Below, in pieces: positions 1 through 7,558 of a stretch of DNA of 51,018 nt. The stretch's first letter is position 1, and each line of letters begins with the position of its first letter. Below the pieces are notes generated by a model. It made no database searches, had not been told where the DNA came from, and worked only from the letters and a program-made list of their open reading frames with translations. The stretch is from Geitlerinema sp. PCC 9228 (lineage in GTDB: Bacteria > Cyanobacteriota > Cyanobacteriia > Cyanobacteriales > PCC-9228): assembly GCF_001870905.1 (NCBI RefSeq), contig NZ_LNDC01000081.1, forward strand, positions 19,090 to 70,107, read 5' to 3'. The translations under genes and the position numbers were made by a program.

Positions 1-100
1 CGGAGTCTGCTACGAGACCAAGGCTGGACGAACCGAACGCAATCAACACGAATGTCGATTTTTGTCCAGTGATTAGGTTAGTCTGGAGTGGGATTTTGCT
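1..100 (-). other. window edge, possible truncated ORF
   Basis: Several frames stay open to the left edge. On the minus strand a GTG-started frame (around position 50 leftwards) would begin with a hydrophobic stretch, VLIAFGSSSLGLVADS, and could be the next gene after the 40-residue peptide. Too little is visible to call it. Confidence 0.15.
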
Positions 101-223
101 TTAGTGAGCTGAGCCGTTTCCGTGATAGTTATCGGTGTCGTAAAAGCCGTTTTGGGTTCCGAAAAACAGGCAAGCGACGATAAACAGGATGCTGAGCACG
201 GAAAGAACCAATTTCGTTTCCAT
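101..223 (-). CDS. 40-residue single-span membrane peptide, unknown function
   Basis: An ATG at 223-221 opens a 40-codon frame closed by TAA at 103-101. The peptide starts METKLVLSV, has one hydrophobic span (residues about 5-22, rich in Leu, Ile, Val and Phe), and ends in a polar tail rich in Asn, Tyr, Asp, Gly and His (FYDTDNYHGNGSAH). Size and layout resemble the many tiny thylakoid or plasma-membrane subunits of cyanobacteria, but I do not recognise the family. No clear Shine-Dalgarno sequence precedes it. Its leader, to the right, carries the AAACATCTAGGCA motif at 345-357. It is divergent from the htrA-like gene. Coding status is inferred from the clean start, stop and membrane-peptide composition. 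Confidence 0.55.
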   Translation of the reverse strand: METKLVLSVLSILFIVACLFFGTQNGFYDTDNYHGNGSAH

Positions 224-599
224 AGGAAGTTTTTGCCTATCTATTTGTTCGACAAATGTCTCGCCAGCAGCACGATGGCTTTCTTTTTCATTGTGCCACG
301 AATGGCGACAGAAAGGCTACAGCGGCAGCTGGCAAGGGAAGAAATGCCTAGATGTTTTTACCACGAAAGGGCGCGCCTGGGGAATTTTTTTAGGAAAATT
401 CGATCGATTTAGGCGTTTTTCCCCTCAGACGTAGCGTTTGTTGCTGTTCGTTAGGGGAATTTTTCGTATAAATAGGAAATTCCTACATGGTTTTTTCCCA
501 GGTTTTAAACGTAGAATTAAGATAGACAGCCCCAAGATGCGGCTTTTCTGTCTATATTTCTATCTTTTATCAAACTAGGTTGCTAGTTGGTATATTTTT
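224..599. promoter_or_regulatory. intergenic leader region between divergent genes
   Basis: This 376-bp gap separates the 40-residue peptide (left, minus) from the HtrA-type protease (right, plus). It holds a perfect 13-bp palindrome, TAGGAAATTCCTA, at 473-485, which could be an operator for the protease gene. An AT-rich TATAAATA lies at 467-474 with no well-spaced -35. On the minus strand it holds the 13-base motif AAACATCTAGGCA (345-357), shared with the RNA candidates at 5.9 and 8.7 kb. No other gene is convincing here. Confidence 0.4.
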
Positions 600-1817
600 A
601 TGAAATTGCCTTGGAAACAGTGGATTGTCTATGTATCCTTGCTGGCGTTGGGGGGTAGTGGCGGTTTCTTTTTCAACCGTTATTTAGAAGCGGAACATCG
701 CCAAAAGCAAGACCAAGAAGCCGTGCGCGTGGTGTTGAAGAAACAACCCGAGCGGGACTTTTCCTCATTGCCACGCCGTCAGAGTCCGGTTTCTTCCCGT
801 CCGAATTTTATTGCCAAAGCGGTGGAAAAAGTGGGACCGGCGGTGGTGCGGTTGGATGCGGTGAGAACGGTAGAATCAGAAGCCGAACATCCCCTGAATA
901 ATCCTTTATTTCGGCGGTTTTTTGGCGATCGCATGCCGCCAGAACGCAAACGCATCGAACAGGGAACCGGTTCGGGATTTATTTATCGCCAAGATGGCTA
1001 CATTCTTACCAATGCCCATGTGGTGAAAAACGCCAATCGGGTGCAGGTTTCCCTCAAAGACGGTCGTACCCTGGAAGGGGAGGTCTTGGGAACCGACGAA
1101 CTTACCGATATTGCCGTGGTAAAAATTGACGCCCAAGCCTTGCCCACTGCTGAGGGAGGCGATTCCGAAAAATTGGTGCCCGGTCAGTGGGCGATCGCGA
1201 TCGGCAATCCTTTAGGATTGGACAATACAGTTACGGTTGGGATTATCAGTGCCCTGGGGCGTTCTAGCAAAGAAGTGGGGATTGGCAACAAGCGGGTGCG
1301 TTTTATTCAAACCGACGCTGCCATCAATCCCGGCAATTCCGGCGGACCTTTGCTCAACGACCGCGGCGAAGTCATTGGTATCAATACCGCCATTCGCGCC
1401 AACGCCCAAGGGTTGGGTTTTGCCATCCCCATCGAAACCGCCAAACGCATTGCCCAACAAATTGTCACCAAGGGCACGGCCGACCATCCGTTTTTGGGAA
1501 TTCAGATGGTGGATTTGACCCCAGAAAATCGGCAGCAACTGGCCAGCCGTTTGGGAGATGAAGTGAAAATTCCTCCCACCACCGGCGTTTTGATTGTTAG
1601 AGTGCTGCCCGGTTCGCCGGCGGCAACAGCTGGATTGCGTCAAGGGGATGTCATCCTCCAAGTGGGCGGTCAACCGGTGAAAACCGCTACCGACGTGCAA
1701 GCAGCGGTGGATGCCACGGAAGTGGGAACCCAACTAGATGTAGAAGTCAAACGGGATGGGGAACAAGTCACTGTTACCGCCAAAACCGGTTCGTTTCCCA
1801 GCCATTTGGCAGATTAA
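600..1817 (+). CDS. HtrA/Deg-family serine protease (HhoA/HhoB/HtrA type)
   Basis: This is a 405-residue protein with an N-terminal membrane anchor or signal (residues about 8-25), a trypsin-like protease domain (about 70-285) and one PDZ domain (about 295-395). The catalytic triad is visible as His140 (TNAHVV), Asp170 (LTDIAVVKID) and Ser247 (NPGNSGGP). Such proteins degrade or refold damaged periplasmic or thylakoid-lumen proteins as oligomers. Length and the single PDZ match the cyanobacterial HhoA/HhoB/HtrA trio; which of the three it is cannot be told by eye. ATG start. Upstream lies a palindrome at 473-485. It stands alone on the plus strand. Confidence 0.93.
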   Translation: MKLPWKQWIVYVSLLALGGSGGFFFNRYLEAEHRQKQDQEAVRVVLKKQPERDFSSLPRRQSPVSSRPNFIAKAVEKVGPAVVRLDAVRTVESEAEHPLNNPLFRRFFGDRMPPERKRIEQGTGSGFIYRQDGYILTNAHVVKNANRVQVSLKDGRTLEGEVLGTDELTDIAVVKIDAQALPTAEGGDSEKLVPGQWAIAIGNPLGLDNTVTVGIISALGRSSKEVGIGNKRVRFIQTDAAINPGNSGGPLLNDRGEVIGINTAIRANAQGLGFAIPIETAKRIAQQIVTKGTADHPFLGIQMVDLTPENRQQLASRLGDEVKIPPTTGVLIVRVLPGSPAATAGLRQGDVILQVGGQPVKTATDVQAAVDATEVGTQLDVEVKRDGEQVTVTAKTGSFPSHLAD

Positions 1818-1965
1818 TCCCCGGCATGCAGCCATCAGCTAGGAAGGGGGCGATGGTATCGCCATGGGGGGTTGGCTGGTGAGGGGAGATGGGAACGACC
1901 CAAAAGGGAATGCCAGAGATCCCCAACTTCCCAAGCTGAGCTGGCATGCGGCTATTTGGTGAATG

Positions 1966-2325
1966 TTACTGTTCGTGCTTATCGGTGTCTTCCCCAGAAC
2001 GGTCGCTGGGGTCGGAGGTGTTGAGATGGGCTTCTAGTTCCATGCGTTGTTCCATTTGACGAAGGAAGTATCCCGTCATCATGGCGGAAGCTAGCAAGCC
2101 GGACATGTTATCGGAATCGGTGGAAATTTGGACTTTGAACTGTTCGCTGGGAAGAGCTCCCATTAACCCACGTACGTTTTGAGAGATAATGTCTTTGATT
2201 TCTGGACTGATGGATTTAGCCACCCGTGCTAGGACTTCTGGAGACTGTTCTTGCAAATACTCTAAAAGTGCATTTTCTTGTTCTTCGTCATCGTGGGCGT
2301 TCAGGAAATCAGGGTTAAAAGACAT
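1966..2325 (-). CDS. DUF760 domain protein
   Basis: A 119-residue acidic, soluble protein. The block from about residue 17 to 95 (ALLEYLQEQSPEVLARVAKS, then QNVRGLMGALP and LLASAMMTGYFLRQMEQR) matches the DUF760 family, found in cyanobacteria and chloroplasts. No biochemical role is firmly known from sequence. The last 25 residues are a polar tail (SDPSDRSGEDTDKHEQ). It follows scpB on the same strand after about 100 bp, so co-transcription is possible but not shown. Confidence 0.85.
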   Translation of the reverse strand: MSFNPDFLNAHDDEEQENALLEYLQEQSPEVLARVAKSISPEIKDIISQNVRGLMGALPSEQFKVQISTDSDNMSGLLASAMMTGYFLRQMEQRMELEAHLNTSDPSDRSGEDTDKHEQ

Positions 2326-2428
2326 AAGTTCGGCAGTCGTTGGGCTTTCTTTTTACCTATTTCAAGTTTATCGTTCCAAGGCAAGACCTGGTTGGGCGAT
2401 CGTGGGAAAATCTGGATATTTCGATCGC

Positions 2429-2941
2429 TTACTGGGCGTTTGAAGCCTCTGAAGTGGTTTGCGCCTGGGAAGTGAGAGCGGATAGGTCGTCCACTTGAAA
2501 ATATTGGTAAAATTTATCGGTAATTTGCAGCATGTAGGAGCGTCCGTCGGGGGGGCGGCGGCGGCGTACAAATCCCCGCTCTACCAGTTCTTGTACGTGT
2601 TGGTAGGCACCGGACCCGCGTACTTCTACCAATTCCGATTGGCGCATGGAACCGGATAGGGCGATCGCGGCGAGGGTCCGCAAACAACCGACCCCCAGTT
2701 CCACGGGAATGAGGGTTTGCACCAACTCTTGGAAGGCATCCCGCAGTTGCAGGGCGTAGCCATTTTTGGTTTCTACCACTTCCAAGGCACTCTCCCGGTG
2801 GGCATAATCGTCCATGAGCTGGATGAGGGCGTCTTGGACGGCATCGCGATCGCAGTCTGCGTATTGGGCAATTTCAGCCACCGAAAGGGTTTGTCCTTTT
2901 AAATACAGAATCGCTTCAATTTTGGCGGCAAGACTAGGCAT
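2429..2941 (-). CDS. scpB: Segregation and condensation protein B
   Basis: A 170-residue protein with two winged-helix domains, beginning MPSLAAKIEAILYLKGQTLS, the usual ScpB opening. Later landmarks are LRTLAAIALSG and LVEVRGSGAYQHVQELVERGFVRR. ScpB dimers bind ScpA and Smc to form the bacterial condensin that organises and segregates the nucleoid. I chose the ATG at 2941 rather than an in-frame TTG 24 bases upstream, because family members start at MPSL. It lies 27 bp behind the ABC ATPase on the same strand, so the two are probably co-transcribed. scpA is not in the window. Confidence 0.9.
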   Translation of the reverse strand: MPSLAAKIEAILYLKGQTLSVAEIAQYADCDRDAVQDALIQLMDDYAHRESALEVVETKNGYALQLRDAFQELVQTLIPVELGVGCLRTLAAIALSGSMRQSELVEVRGSGAYQHVQELVERGFVRRRRPPDGRSYMLQITDKFYQYFQVDDLSALTSQAQTTSEASNAQ

Positions 2942-2968
2942 AGTGGTAGGAGGACTTAGTACCAAGAC

Positions 2969-3820
2969 TCAATCGAGCTGTCGTCCGGTAAGTTCCACAA
3001 AAATATCTTCTAGGTTGGATTCGCGTACTAGCATCCCCGTGCGATCGCTTTGGCTGTCCAAATGGGCTTTGGCGGCTTCCAGGGTGGGAAAAAAGATATA
3101 ATCCCAGCGATCGCCACTTTGTTTCATCACCAACCCTTCTCCGTGTTTTCGGCGCAAATCCTCTAACGTTCCCAACTCAATTAACCGACCGCTATCCATG
3201 ATGCCAATGCGATCGCACAAATATTCCACTTCTTCCATGTAGTGGGTGGTCAGCAGCATGGTCATTCCTTGCTTGTTCAGGTCGCGAATAATCTCCCACA
3301 GGCGGCGGCGGGTTTGCGGGTCCAAGCCCACAGTGGGTTCGTCGAGAAACAAAATCTCCGGCTGGTGCAACATGGCTCTAGCCAATTGCAAGCGACGCTT
3401 CATGCCACCGGAAAGCTCTTTCACCAAACTGTTCTGCCGCTCAGCCAGTTCCACATACTCCAACCAGCGTTCGATGGCGGTTCGGCGTTTGGCTTTGGGG
3501 ATATGGTGGAGCTTACCGTGAAATTCCATATTCTCCCAAACTGACAAATCCATGTCTACGCTGGTTTGCTGCAAAACTACGCCGATGCGTTCTTTTACTT
3601 GTCTGGCATGGCGGCTGACATCGTACCCACCGATGTAAATGTCTCCTGCGGTGGGTTTGGTAAGTGTGGTCAGCATGCGGATGGTGGTAGATTTTCCGGC
3701 CCCGTTGGGTCCCAACAGGCCAAACATTTCCCCCGCGTCGATGGTAAAGGAAATATCGGTGACCACGGGGACGCGATTGTAAATTTTGCGAATGTTTTGC
3801 AGGGAAACAGCTGCGCCCAT
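2969..3820 (-). CDS. ABC transporter ATPase, DrrA/CcmA-type
   Basis: A 283-residue ATP-binding subunit of the exporter class. Visible motifs are Walker A GPNGAGKST (37-45), Q-loop Gln84, signature LSGGM (136-140), Walker B ILFLDEP (156-162) and the switch His193 (TTHYMEE). The C-terminal extension (to IFVELTGRQLD) is typical of drug or polysaccharide-export ATPases of the DrrA/NodI group. The longer frame reaches 3952, but the first 44 residues look non-native and MGAAVSLQNIRKIYNR is the expected start. No permease gene is adjacent, so its partner and substrate are unknown. It precedes scpB by 27 bp. Confidence 0.9.
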   Translation of the reverse strand: MGAAVSLQNIRKIYNRVPVVTDISFTIDAGEMFGLLGPNGAGKSTTIRMLTTLTKPTAGDIYIGGYDVSRHARQVKERIGVVLQQTSVDMDLSVWENMEFHGKLHHIPKAKRRTAIERWLEYVELAERQNSLVKELSGGMKRRLQLARAMLHQPEILFLDEPTVGLDPQTRRRLWEIIRDLNKQGMTMLLTTHYMEEVEYLCDRIGIMDSGRLIELGTLEDLRRKHGEGLVMKQSGDRWDYIFFPTLEAAKAHLDSQSDRTGMLVRESNLEDIFVELTGRQLD

Positions 3821-3968
3821 AGAGCGTATTGTAAGCGTATTCTCGTTGGATGGTGGACTTCGGCAAACCGCGAGGCAAACCAGGCTGCTACGATGCCCAG
3901 CGATGGAAGTAGCAAGCCATACAACCTTTTCTAAGCTAGCATGTTTTGCCATGTTTCCAGCTTTGGCT

Positions 3969-4226
3969 TTAGGAAATTTCCTCGTCTGCTTCTGCTTGCT
4001 CTTGCAGGGATTTCCAACCCGGTTCCCAGAGCTGGCGGTCTTTGAGCTGTTTGGCGTTTAACCAAAAACGTACGCTGGGGTCGCAGGAGGCAATCATTTC
4101 GGCGAACACCCATTTGCCTTTGTCTTGACGGTTGACCACTTCAAAATGTCGCCATCCCCAGGTTGCTTGTTTGGCTGTCCATTTGGACCCTACCAGATGG
4201 GGGAATTTTCGTTTTTGTTTGCCCAT
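3969..4226 (-). CDS. TIGR02450-family Trp-rich small protein
   Basis: An 85-residue basic protein with seven Trp. The pattern KFPHLVGSKWT, then GWRHFEVVN, EMIASCDPSVRFW and LKDRQLWEPGW fits the small tryptophan-rich family TIGR02450, found in cyanobacteria and some proteobacteria. The function is not established. ATG start at 4226. It is the first gene of a minus-strand run (this gene, ABC ATPase, scpB, DUF760), with a 148-bp gap before the ABC gene. Confidence 0.85.
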   Translation of the reverse strand: MGKQKRKFPHLVGSKWTAKQATWGWRHFEVVNRQDKGKWVFAEMIASCDPSVRFWLNAKQLKDRQLWEPGWKSLQEQAEADEEIS

Positions 4227-4416
4227 GGCTTTGGTTGGCTGAAAGTTGGTAGCGGTTGCGGCAATTTCATGTACTTTAGCGTTGCTGGGGAAGTTGTGGG
4301 AAGGGGCACTTTTCCCTGGGATGGCGTGGTTTTCTTTGTGCTAGGGTACTAGGATGCGTGCGAGCGATCGCCAAAAATTTATAGTAGAAACTGTTGCTAT
4401 TCCAAAAAAATAAACC

Positions 4417-5610
4417 GTGAAAGCAATTACAATTCTTGGTTCTACCGGTTCCATTGGTACTCAAACTTTAGAAATTGTCCGTCAGTATCCCGATCGCTTT
4501 CGGGTAGTCGGTCTAGCTACCGGACGCAATGTCGAACAGCTAGCGGCCCAAATTCGCGAATTCCAACCGCAAATCGCCGCCATTCACGACGAAACCCTGC
4601 TACCGGATTTGCAAGCCGCGATCGCGGATCTGTCTTTCCCTCCCCAACTGTTGGCTGGCATTTCTGGGGTAACGGAAGTGGCCCGCTATGGGGATGCGGA
4701 GGCTGTGGTTACTGGCATTGTTGGTTGTGCGGGGTTGTTGCCGACCATTGCCGCTATCAAGGCTGGGAAAGATATTGCCCTGGCGAATAAGGAAACTTTA
4801 ATTGCTGGCGGTCCGGTGGTGAATCCCTTGGTGGAAGAATACGGTGTGCGGTTATTGCCGGCTGACTCGGAACACTCGGCCATTTTCCAATGCCTGCAAG
4901 GGGTTCCCGACCGAAGTTTGCGTCGCATTCTGCTCACGGCTTCTGGCGGCGCGTTCCGGGATTGGCCTCCGGAAAGTTTGTCGCAAGTGACGGTTGCCGA
5001 TGCCATCAAACATCCCAATTGGTCCATGGGTAAGAAGATTACAGTGGATTCGGCAACTTTGATGAATAAAGGACTGGAGGCGATCGAGGCTCACTATCTG
5101 TTCCATTTGGATTACGATAGTATTGAAATTGTGGTGCATCCCCAAAGCATCATTCACTCGCTGATCGAATTGCAAGATACGTCGGTGCTGGCGCAGTTGG
5201 GATGGCCGGATATGCGGTTGCCTTTGCTGTATTCGCTTTCCTGGCCGGAACGGTTGTATACGAATTGGGAACCGTTGGATTTGGTGAAAGCTGGAGATTT
5301 GACATTCCGCGAACCGGACCGTAAGAAATATCCTTGTATGGAACTGGCTTACGCAGCTGGGCGTGCGGGGGGTTCCATGCCAGCGGTTTTAAATGCTGCC
5401 AACGAACAAGCGGTTTCTTTGTTTTTGGCCGAGAAGATTGCTTTTTTGGATATTCCCCGCGCCATCGAATATACTTGCGATCGGCATCGGGAAGAACACG
5501 TTGCCCATCCTTCTCTAGACGATATTTTGGCGGTGGATACTTGGGCACGCCAAGAGGTCAAAGATGCTTTGGAAACTGGGAAGTTACAACAAGTTCAGCT
5601 AACGGGGTAA
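4417..5610 (+). CDS. dxr: 1-deoxy-D-xylulose 5-phosphate reductoisomerase
   Basis: A 397-residue enzyme of the MEP isoprenoid pathway. It converts DXP to MEP with NADPH and a divalent metal, and supplies precursors for carotenoids, the chlorophyll phytyl chain and quinones. Visible landmarks are the N-terminal nucleotide-binding [21 protein letters not shown], the metal and substrate loop [11 protein letters not shown], and ASGGAFRDW. Length is normal. The start is GTG (4417-4419); no better ATG is in frame nearby. A hairpin with a T-run follows at 5674. Confidence 0.97.
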   Translation: MKAITILGSTGSIGTQTLEIVRQYPDRFRVVGLATGRNVEQLAAQIREFQPQIAAIHDETLLPDLQAAIADLSFPPQLLAGISGVTEVARYGDAEAVVTGIVGCAGLLPTIAAIKAGKDIALANKETLIAGGPVVNPLVEEYGVRLLPADSEHSAIFQCLQGVPDRSLRRILLTASGGAFRDWPPESLSQVTVADAIKHPNWSMGKKITVDSATLMNKGLEAIEAHYLFHLDYDSIEIVVHPQSIIHSLIELQDTSVLAQLGWPDMRLPLLYSLSWPERLYTNWEPLDLVKAGDLTFREPDRKKYPCMELAYAAGRAGGSMPAVLNAANEQAVSLFLAEKIAFLDIPRAIEYTCDRHREEHVAHPSLDDILAVDTWARQEVKDALETGKLQQVQLTG

Positions 5611-5673
5611 AATTTTGGTTCGATTCAAATCAAACTGGTTTTGAGCAGAGAAGTATAAATGTTTTCCGGAAGG

Positions 5674-5700
5674 AGACCGGCTGGCGTCGGTCTTTTTTTT
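5674..5700 (+). terminator. Rho-independent terminator after dxr
   Basis: AGACCG (5674-5679) and CGGTCT (5688-5693) form a 6-bp GC-rich stem with an 8-base loop, followed by eight T. It lies 64 bp past the dxr stop and upstream of the RNA promoter at 5777. Confidence 0.75.
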
Positions 5701-5776
5701 GTTTTTGTCGGGAATTGGGGGGGGGAATTTTGAAAGAGAATGCTGCGTGTTTGGTTAAGAATTGTCAAAATTGCTC

Positions 5777-5805
5777 TTGATTTTTTCTTGTTTGCTGGTT
5801 ATAAT
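5777..5805 (+). promoter_or_regulatory. sigma70-type promoter of RNA candidate A
   Basis: TTGATT (5777-5782) and a perfect TATAAT (5800-5805) are separated by 17 bp. The predicted start is near 5812, where sequence homologous to the other RNA copy begins. Confidence 0.7.
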
Positions 5806-5810
5806 TAAGG

Positions 5811-5910
5811 GTGACATAGGACGAGGGGACTCGTCATAAAAAAGGGGGAGTTTAATGAGACACTTCAACCCAAACATCTAACCTGCGCCAAAATAGTTTT
5901 ATTATTTTTG
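5811..5910 (+). ncRNA. small RNA candidate, family copy A
   Basis: About 100 nt with no ORF behind a good promoter. In order: TGACATAGG (5812-5820); a perfect 6-bp hairpin GACGAG-GGGA-CTCGTC (5820-5835); TAAAAAAGGGG (5837-5847); a weaker hairpin; then CCCAAACATCTA (5869-5880) and CCTGCGC (5882-5888). The same blocks in the same order occur on the minus strand at 8716-8786 (copy B), with a different hairpin stem that still pairs. The 3' end is an A/T-rich hairpin CAAAATA...TATTTTTG (5889-5910). It may belong to an already known cyanobacterial RNA family that I cannot name. Confidence 0.6.
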
Positions 5911-6059
5911 CCCTGCCTAGATGTTTGAGCGAAGGAACCCAAACGAACCTTCCCCTCCGGCAGTGGCACCAGAAAATCCCACTTTTTAACTCGAGCAAAA
6001 CTTTCTCCGGTGGAACCTCCTGCAGCAATCCTGCCTAGAATTCCATATGCAATTGTATA
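5890..6059 (-). ncRNA. small RNA candidate, family copy C, convergent to A
   Basis: About 170 nt behind a well-spaced minus-strand promoter (6066-6094). Its 3' part carries a GAAGG...CCTTC hairpin (5931-5952), then CAAACATCTA (5927-5918) and GGCAGGGCAAAAATAA, matching the 3' block of copies A and B. The 5' part is unlike A and B. It runs head-on into copy A, and the two CAAACATCTA cores form a 10-bp inverted repeat (5871-5880 with 5918-5927), so both may end at one shared hairpin. A 65-codon frame spans it but resembles no protein I know. Confidence 0.45.
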
Positions 6060-6065
6060 CATTTT

Positions 6066-6094
6066 AATATAGCATAAATTCGCAGTTTTGACAA
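6066..6094 (-). promoter_or_regulatory. promoter of RNA candidate C
   Basis: On the minus strand TTGTCA (6094-6089) and TATATT (6071-6066) are 17 bp apart. The -35 lies just past the stop codon of the Pilin_GH gene, so the transcript would be independent of it. Confidence 0.55.
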
Positions 6095-6110
6095 GAACTT
6101 TTCCAACTAT

Positions 6111-6590
6111 TTATTTAGATCGAATTTTCGTAAAATCAGGCGGACATGCTAGAGGGGAACCTTGCGATCGCCGCGAGGCTACGGCGGGAAATACCTGGGA
6201 AGAAATAGCAATGTCAGTTAGTGCCAGGTCGGTTTTGCAAGTAAGGCTAGAAACGCCGTTGCCGGGGGTACGCACTTCCAACAGAGCGATATAGCTGGGC
6301 AACTGCGATCGTTGAGCTTGTGCCACATGCATCACCAAAGTTTTATCAACAATGCGAATCGTATAGCGATAGGGAGTTTGCTTGTGGAGAGCAATATTCA
6401 AATCCCCAACACTAGAAGCAAAATAGGAATTATCCAAACGATAAGCCTGCTGGCTTCGGTTCATTTTGGTTAAATTTTCCAAAACTTGGGCAGAAGACTG
6501 ACGCTCGCAGCCAAGAATCGTTGCCAGCAAAGCAACAACTGCAAAAAATTGTATCCGGGAAAATCTCCAATTCGTCGTATAGATAGCCAT
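6111..6590 (-). CDS. Pilin_GH-type (type IV pilin-like G/H) lipoprotein
   Basis: A 159-residue exported protein. The N terminus is a signal with a lipobox-like LATILGC (Cys28), so it is probably a lipoprotein rather than a processed prepilin. The mature part has MNRSQQAYRLDNSYFASSVGDL, here spanning about residues 41-62, the hallmark of the cyanobacterial Pilin_GH family, which resembles the globular part of pseudopilins. The role is not settled. I use the ATG at 6590; the frame extends 17 codons further without a better start. It is monocistronic, and RNA candidate C starts just downstream. Confidence 0.75.
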   Translation of the reverse strand: MAIYTTNWRFSRIQFFAVVALLATILGCERQSSAQVLENLTKMNRSQQAYRLDNSYFASSVGDLNIALHKQTPYRYTIRIVDKTLVMHVAQAQRSQLPSYIALLEVRTPGNGVSSLTCKTDLALTDIAISSQVFPAVASRRSQGSPLACPPDFTKIRSK

Positions 6591-6695
6591 TTTCAAAACA
6601 GCGATGGCTGATTGGCTGAAAACTACAAACAAGATCCCCAACCTTCCCCCGACTTAGGAGAAAGTTGGGCGCATCGTCAAGCAAACCAAGACATT

Positions 6696-7310
6696 TTAGT
6701 ATTCAATTCCCATCTGTGCGGGAACACCTTGGCTAACGTGGTGTTTAATGCGGGTCATTTCGGTAACCAAATCGGCAATATCTATGAGAGACTGGGGGGC
6801 GTAGCGTCCGGTACTCACCACATGAGCGTGATGGGGACGGTTTTGAATGGCGGTTTGTATGGGTTCTACCTGCAACTGTGCTTTGTGCAGGGCAACGTGC
6901 AATTCGTCAAGCAACACCAAAGAAATTTCTGGATGGCTGATAAATTGGCTGGCTTGCTGCCAAGCATCTTCCGCCTTTTTCCGGTCGAGATCGGGGTCTT
7001 GGGTTTCCCAGCTAAAGCCGCCACCAAGGGTATAGATTTGTACCGGGAAACCGGCGGCTTGCAATTTTTGCAGCATCATGCGATCGCCGTCGGGGTAGGA
7101 ATGGGAATCTTTCACAAATTGCACCACAGCTACTGGTCGTTCGTGGGCTAAATGGCGGTATACCATATTCATAGCACTGCTGGTTTTGCCTTTGCCCAGG
7201 CCGGTAAATAAAAGATACAATCCTTTTTCGTTACCTTCGCGGCGACGGCGTGCTTTGTCTTTTGCCGCTTTGATTTTTTGCAAACGTTCTTTTACGCTTG
7301 GATCGGTCAT
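6696..7310 (-). CDS. cobO: Cob(I)yrinic acid a,c-diamide adenosyltransferase
   Basis: A 204-residue CobA/CobO/BtuR-family enzyme that transfers the 5'-deoxyadenosyl group of ATP to cob(I)alamin precursors. It has the P-loop GLGKGKTSSA (37-46), FVKDSH, the LVLLDELHVAL core and STGRYAP near the C terminus. Length and the charged N-terminal helix match the family. ATG start. No other cobalamin gene is adjacent, and I see no cobalamin riboswitch in the 248 bp upstream. Confidence 0.95.
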   Translation of the reverse strand: MTDPSVKERLQKIKAAKDKARRRREGNEKGLYLLFTGLGKGKTSSAMNMVYRHLAHERPVAVVQFVKDSHSYPDGDRMMLQKLQAAGFPVQIYTLGGGFSWETQDPDLDRKKAEDAWQQASQFISHPEISLVLLDELHVALHKAQLQVEPIQTAIQNRPHHAHVVSTGRYAPQSLIDIADLVTEMTRIKHHVSQGVPAQMGIEY

Positions 7311-7558
7311 TTTACCAATAAAAAGTCAAAATTTCTAAAATTGGTCAATTTGGTTTATGGTAGCAAATTTTTTCTGCTTGACCTAGGTTTTGGGAGAAGT
7401 TCGTTGCTGTAGCCTGGGGTGGCATTTTGGCCGGTTGCCCTATGGGAAAATTGATATGATAGGCATACTGTCTATCCCAGTAGGAATTGGCTGTCAAATA
7501 GCCAACAGGTGGCGCAACGTTCGAGAACCATCAATTTCTTTTTGGCTGGAGGAAGGAA
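7311..7558. other. intergenic region, no gene seen
   Basis: This gap between divergent cobO and the glycosyltransferase-like gene should hold both promoters. I see no consensus -35/-10 pair. A strong GGAGGAAGG ribosome site (7549-7557) sits just before the right-hand gene. Confidence 0.3.

Noticed and set aside
122-434. two overlapping plus-strand frames of 96 and 81 residues
   Set aside because: No ribosome site or recognisable domain; the minus-strand 40-residue peptide explains part of the region better.
1849-1863. GGCGAT-GGT-ATCGCC hairpin after the HtrA gene as terminator
   Set aside because: No T-run follows, and the sequence resembles the abundant HIP1-like GCGATCGC repeats.
5865-6062. 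65-codon minus-strand frame over RNA candidate C
   Set aside because: It begins at the predicted transcript start, resembles no protein family I know, and overlaps conserved noncoding blocks and the shared hairpin.
7311-7558. possible cobalamin riboswitch before cobO
   Set aside because: Searched by eye for the B12-box on the minus strand; not found.
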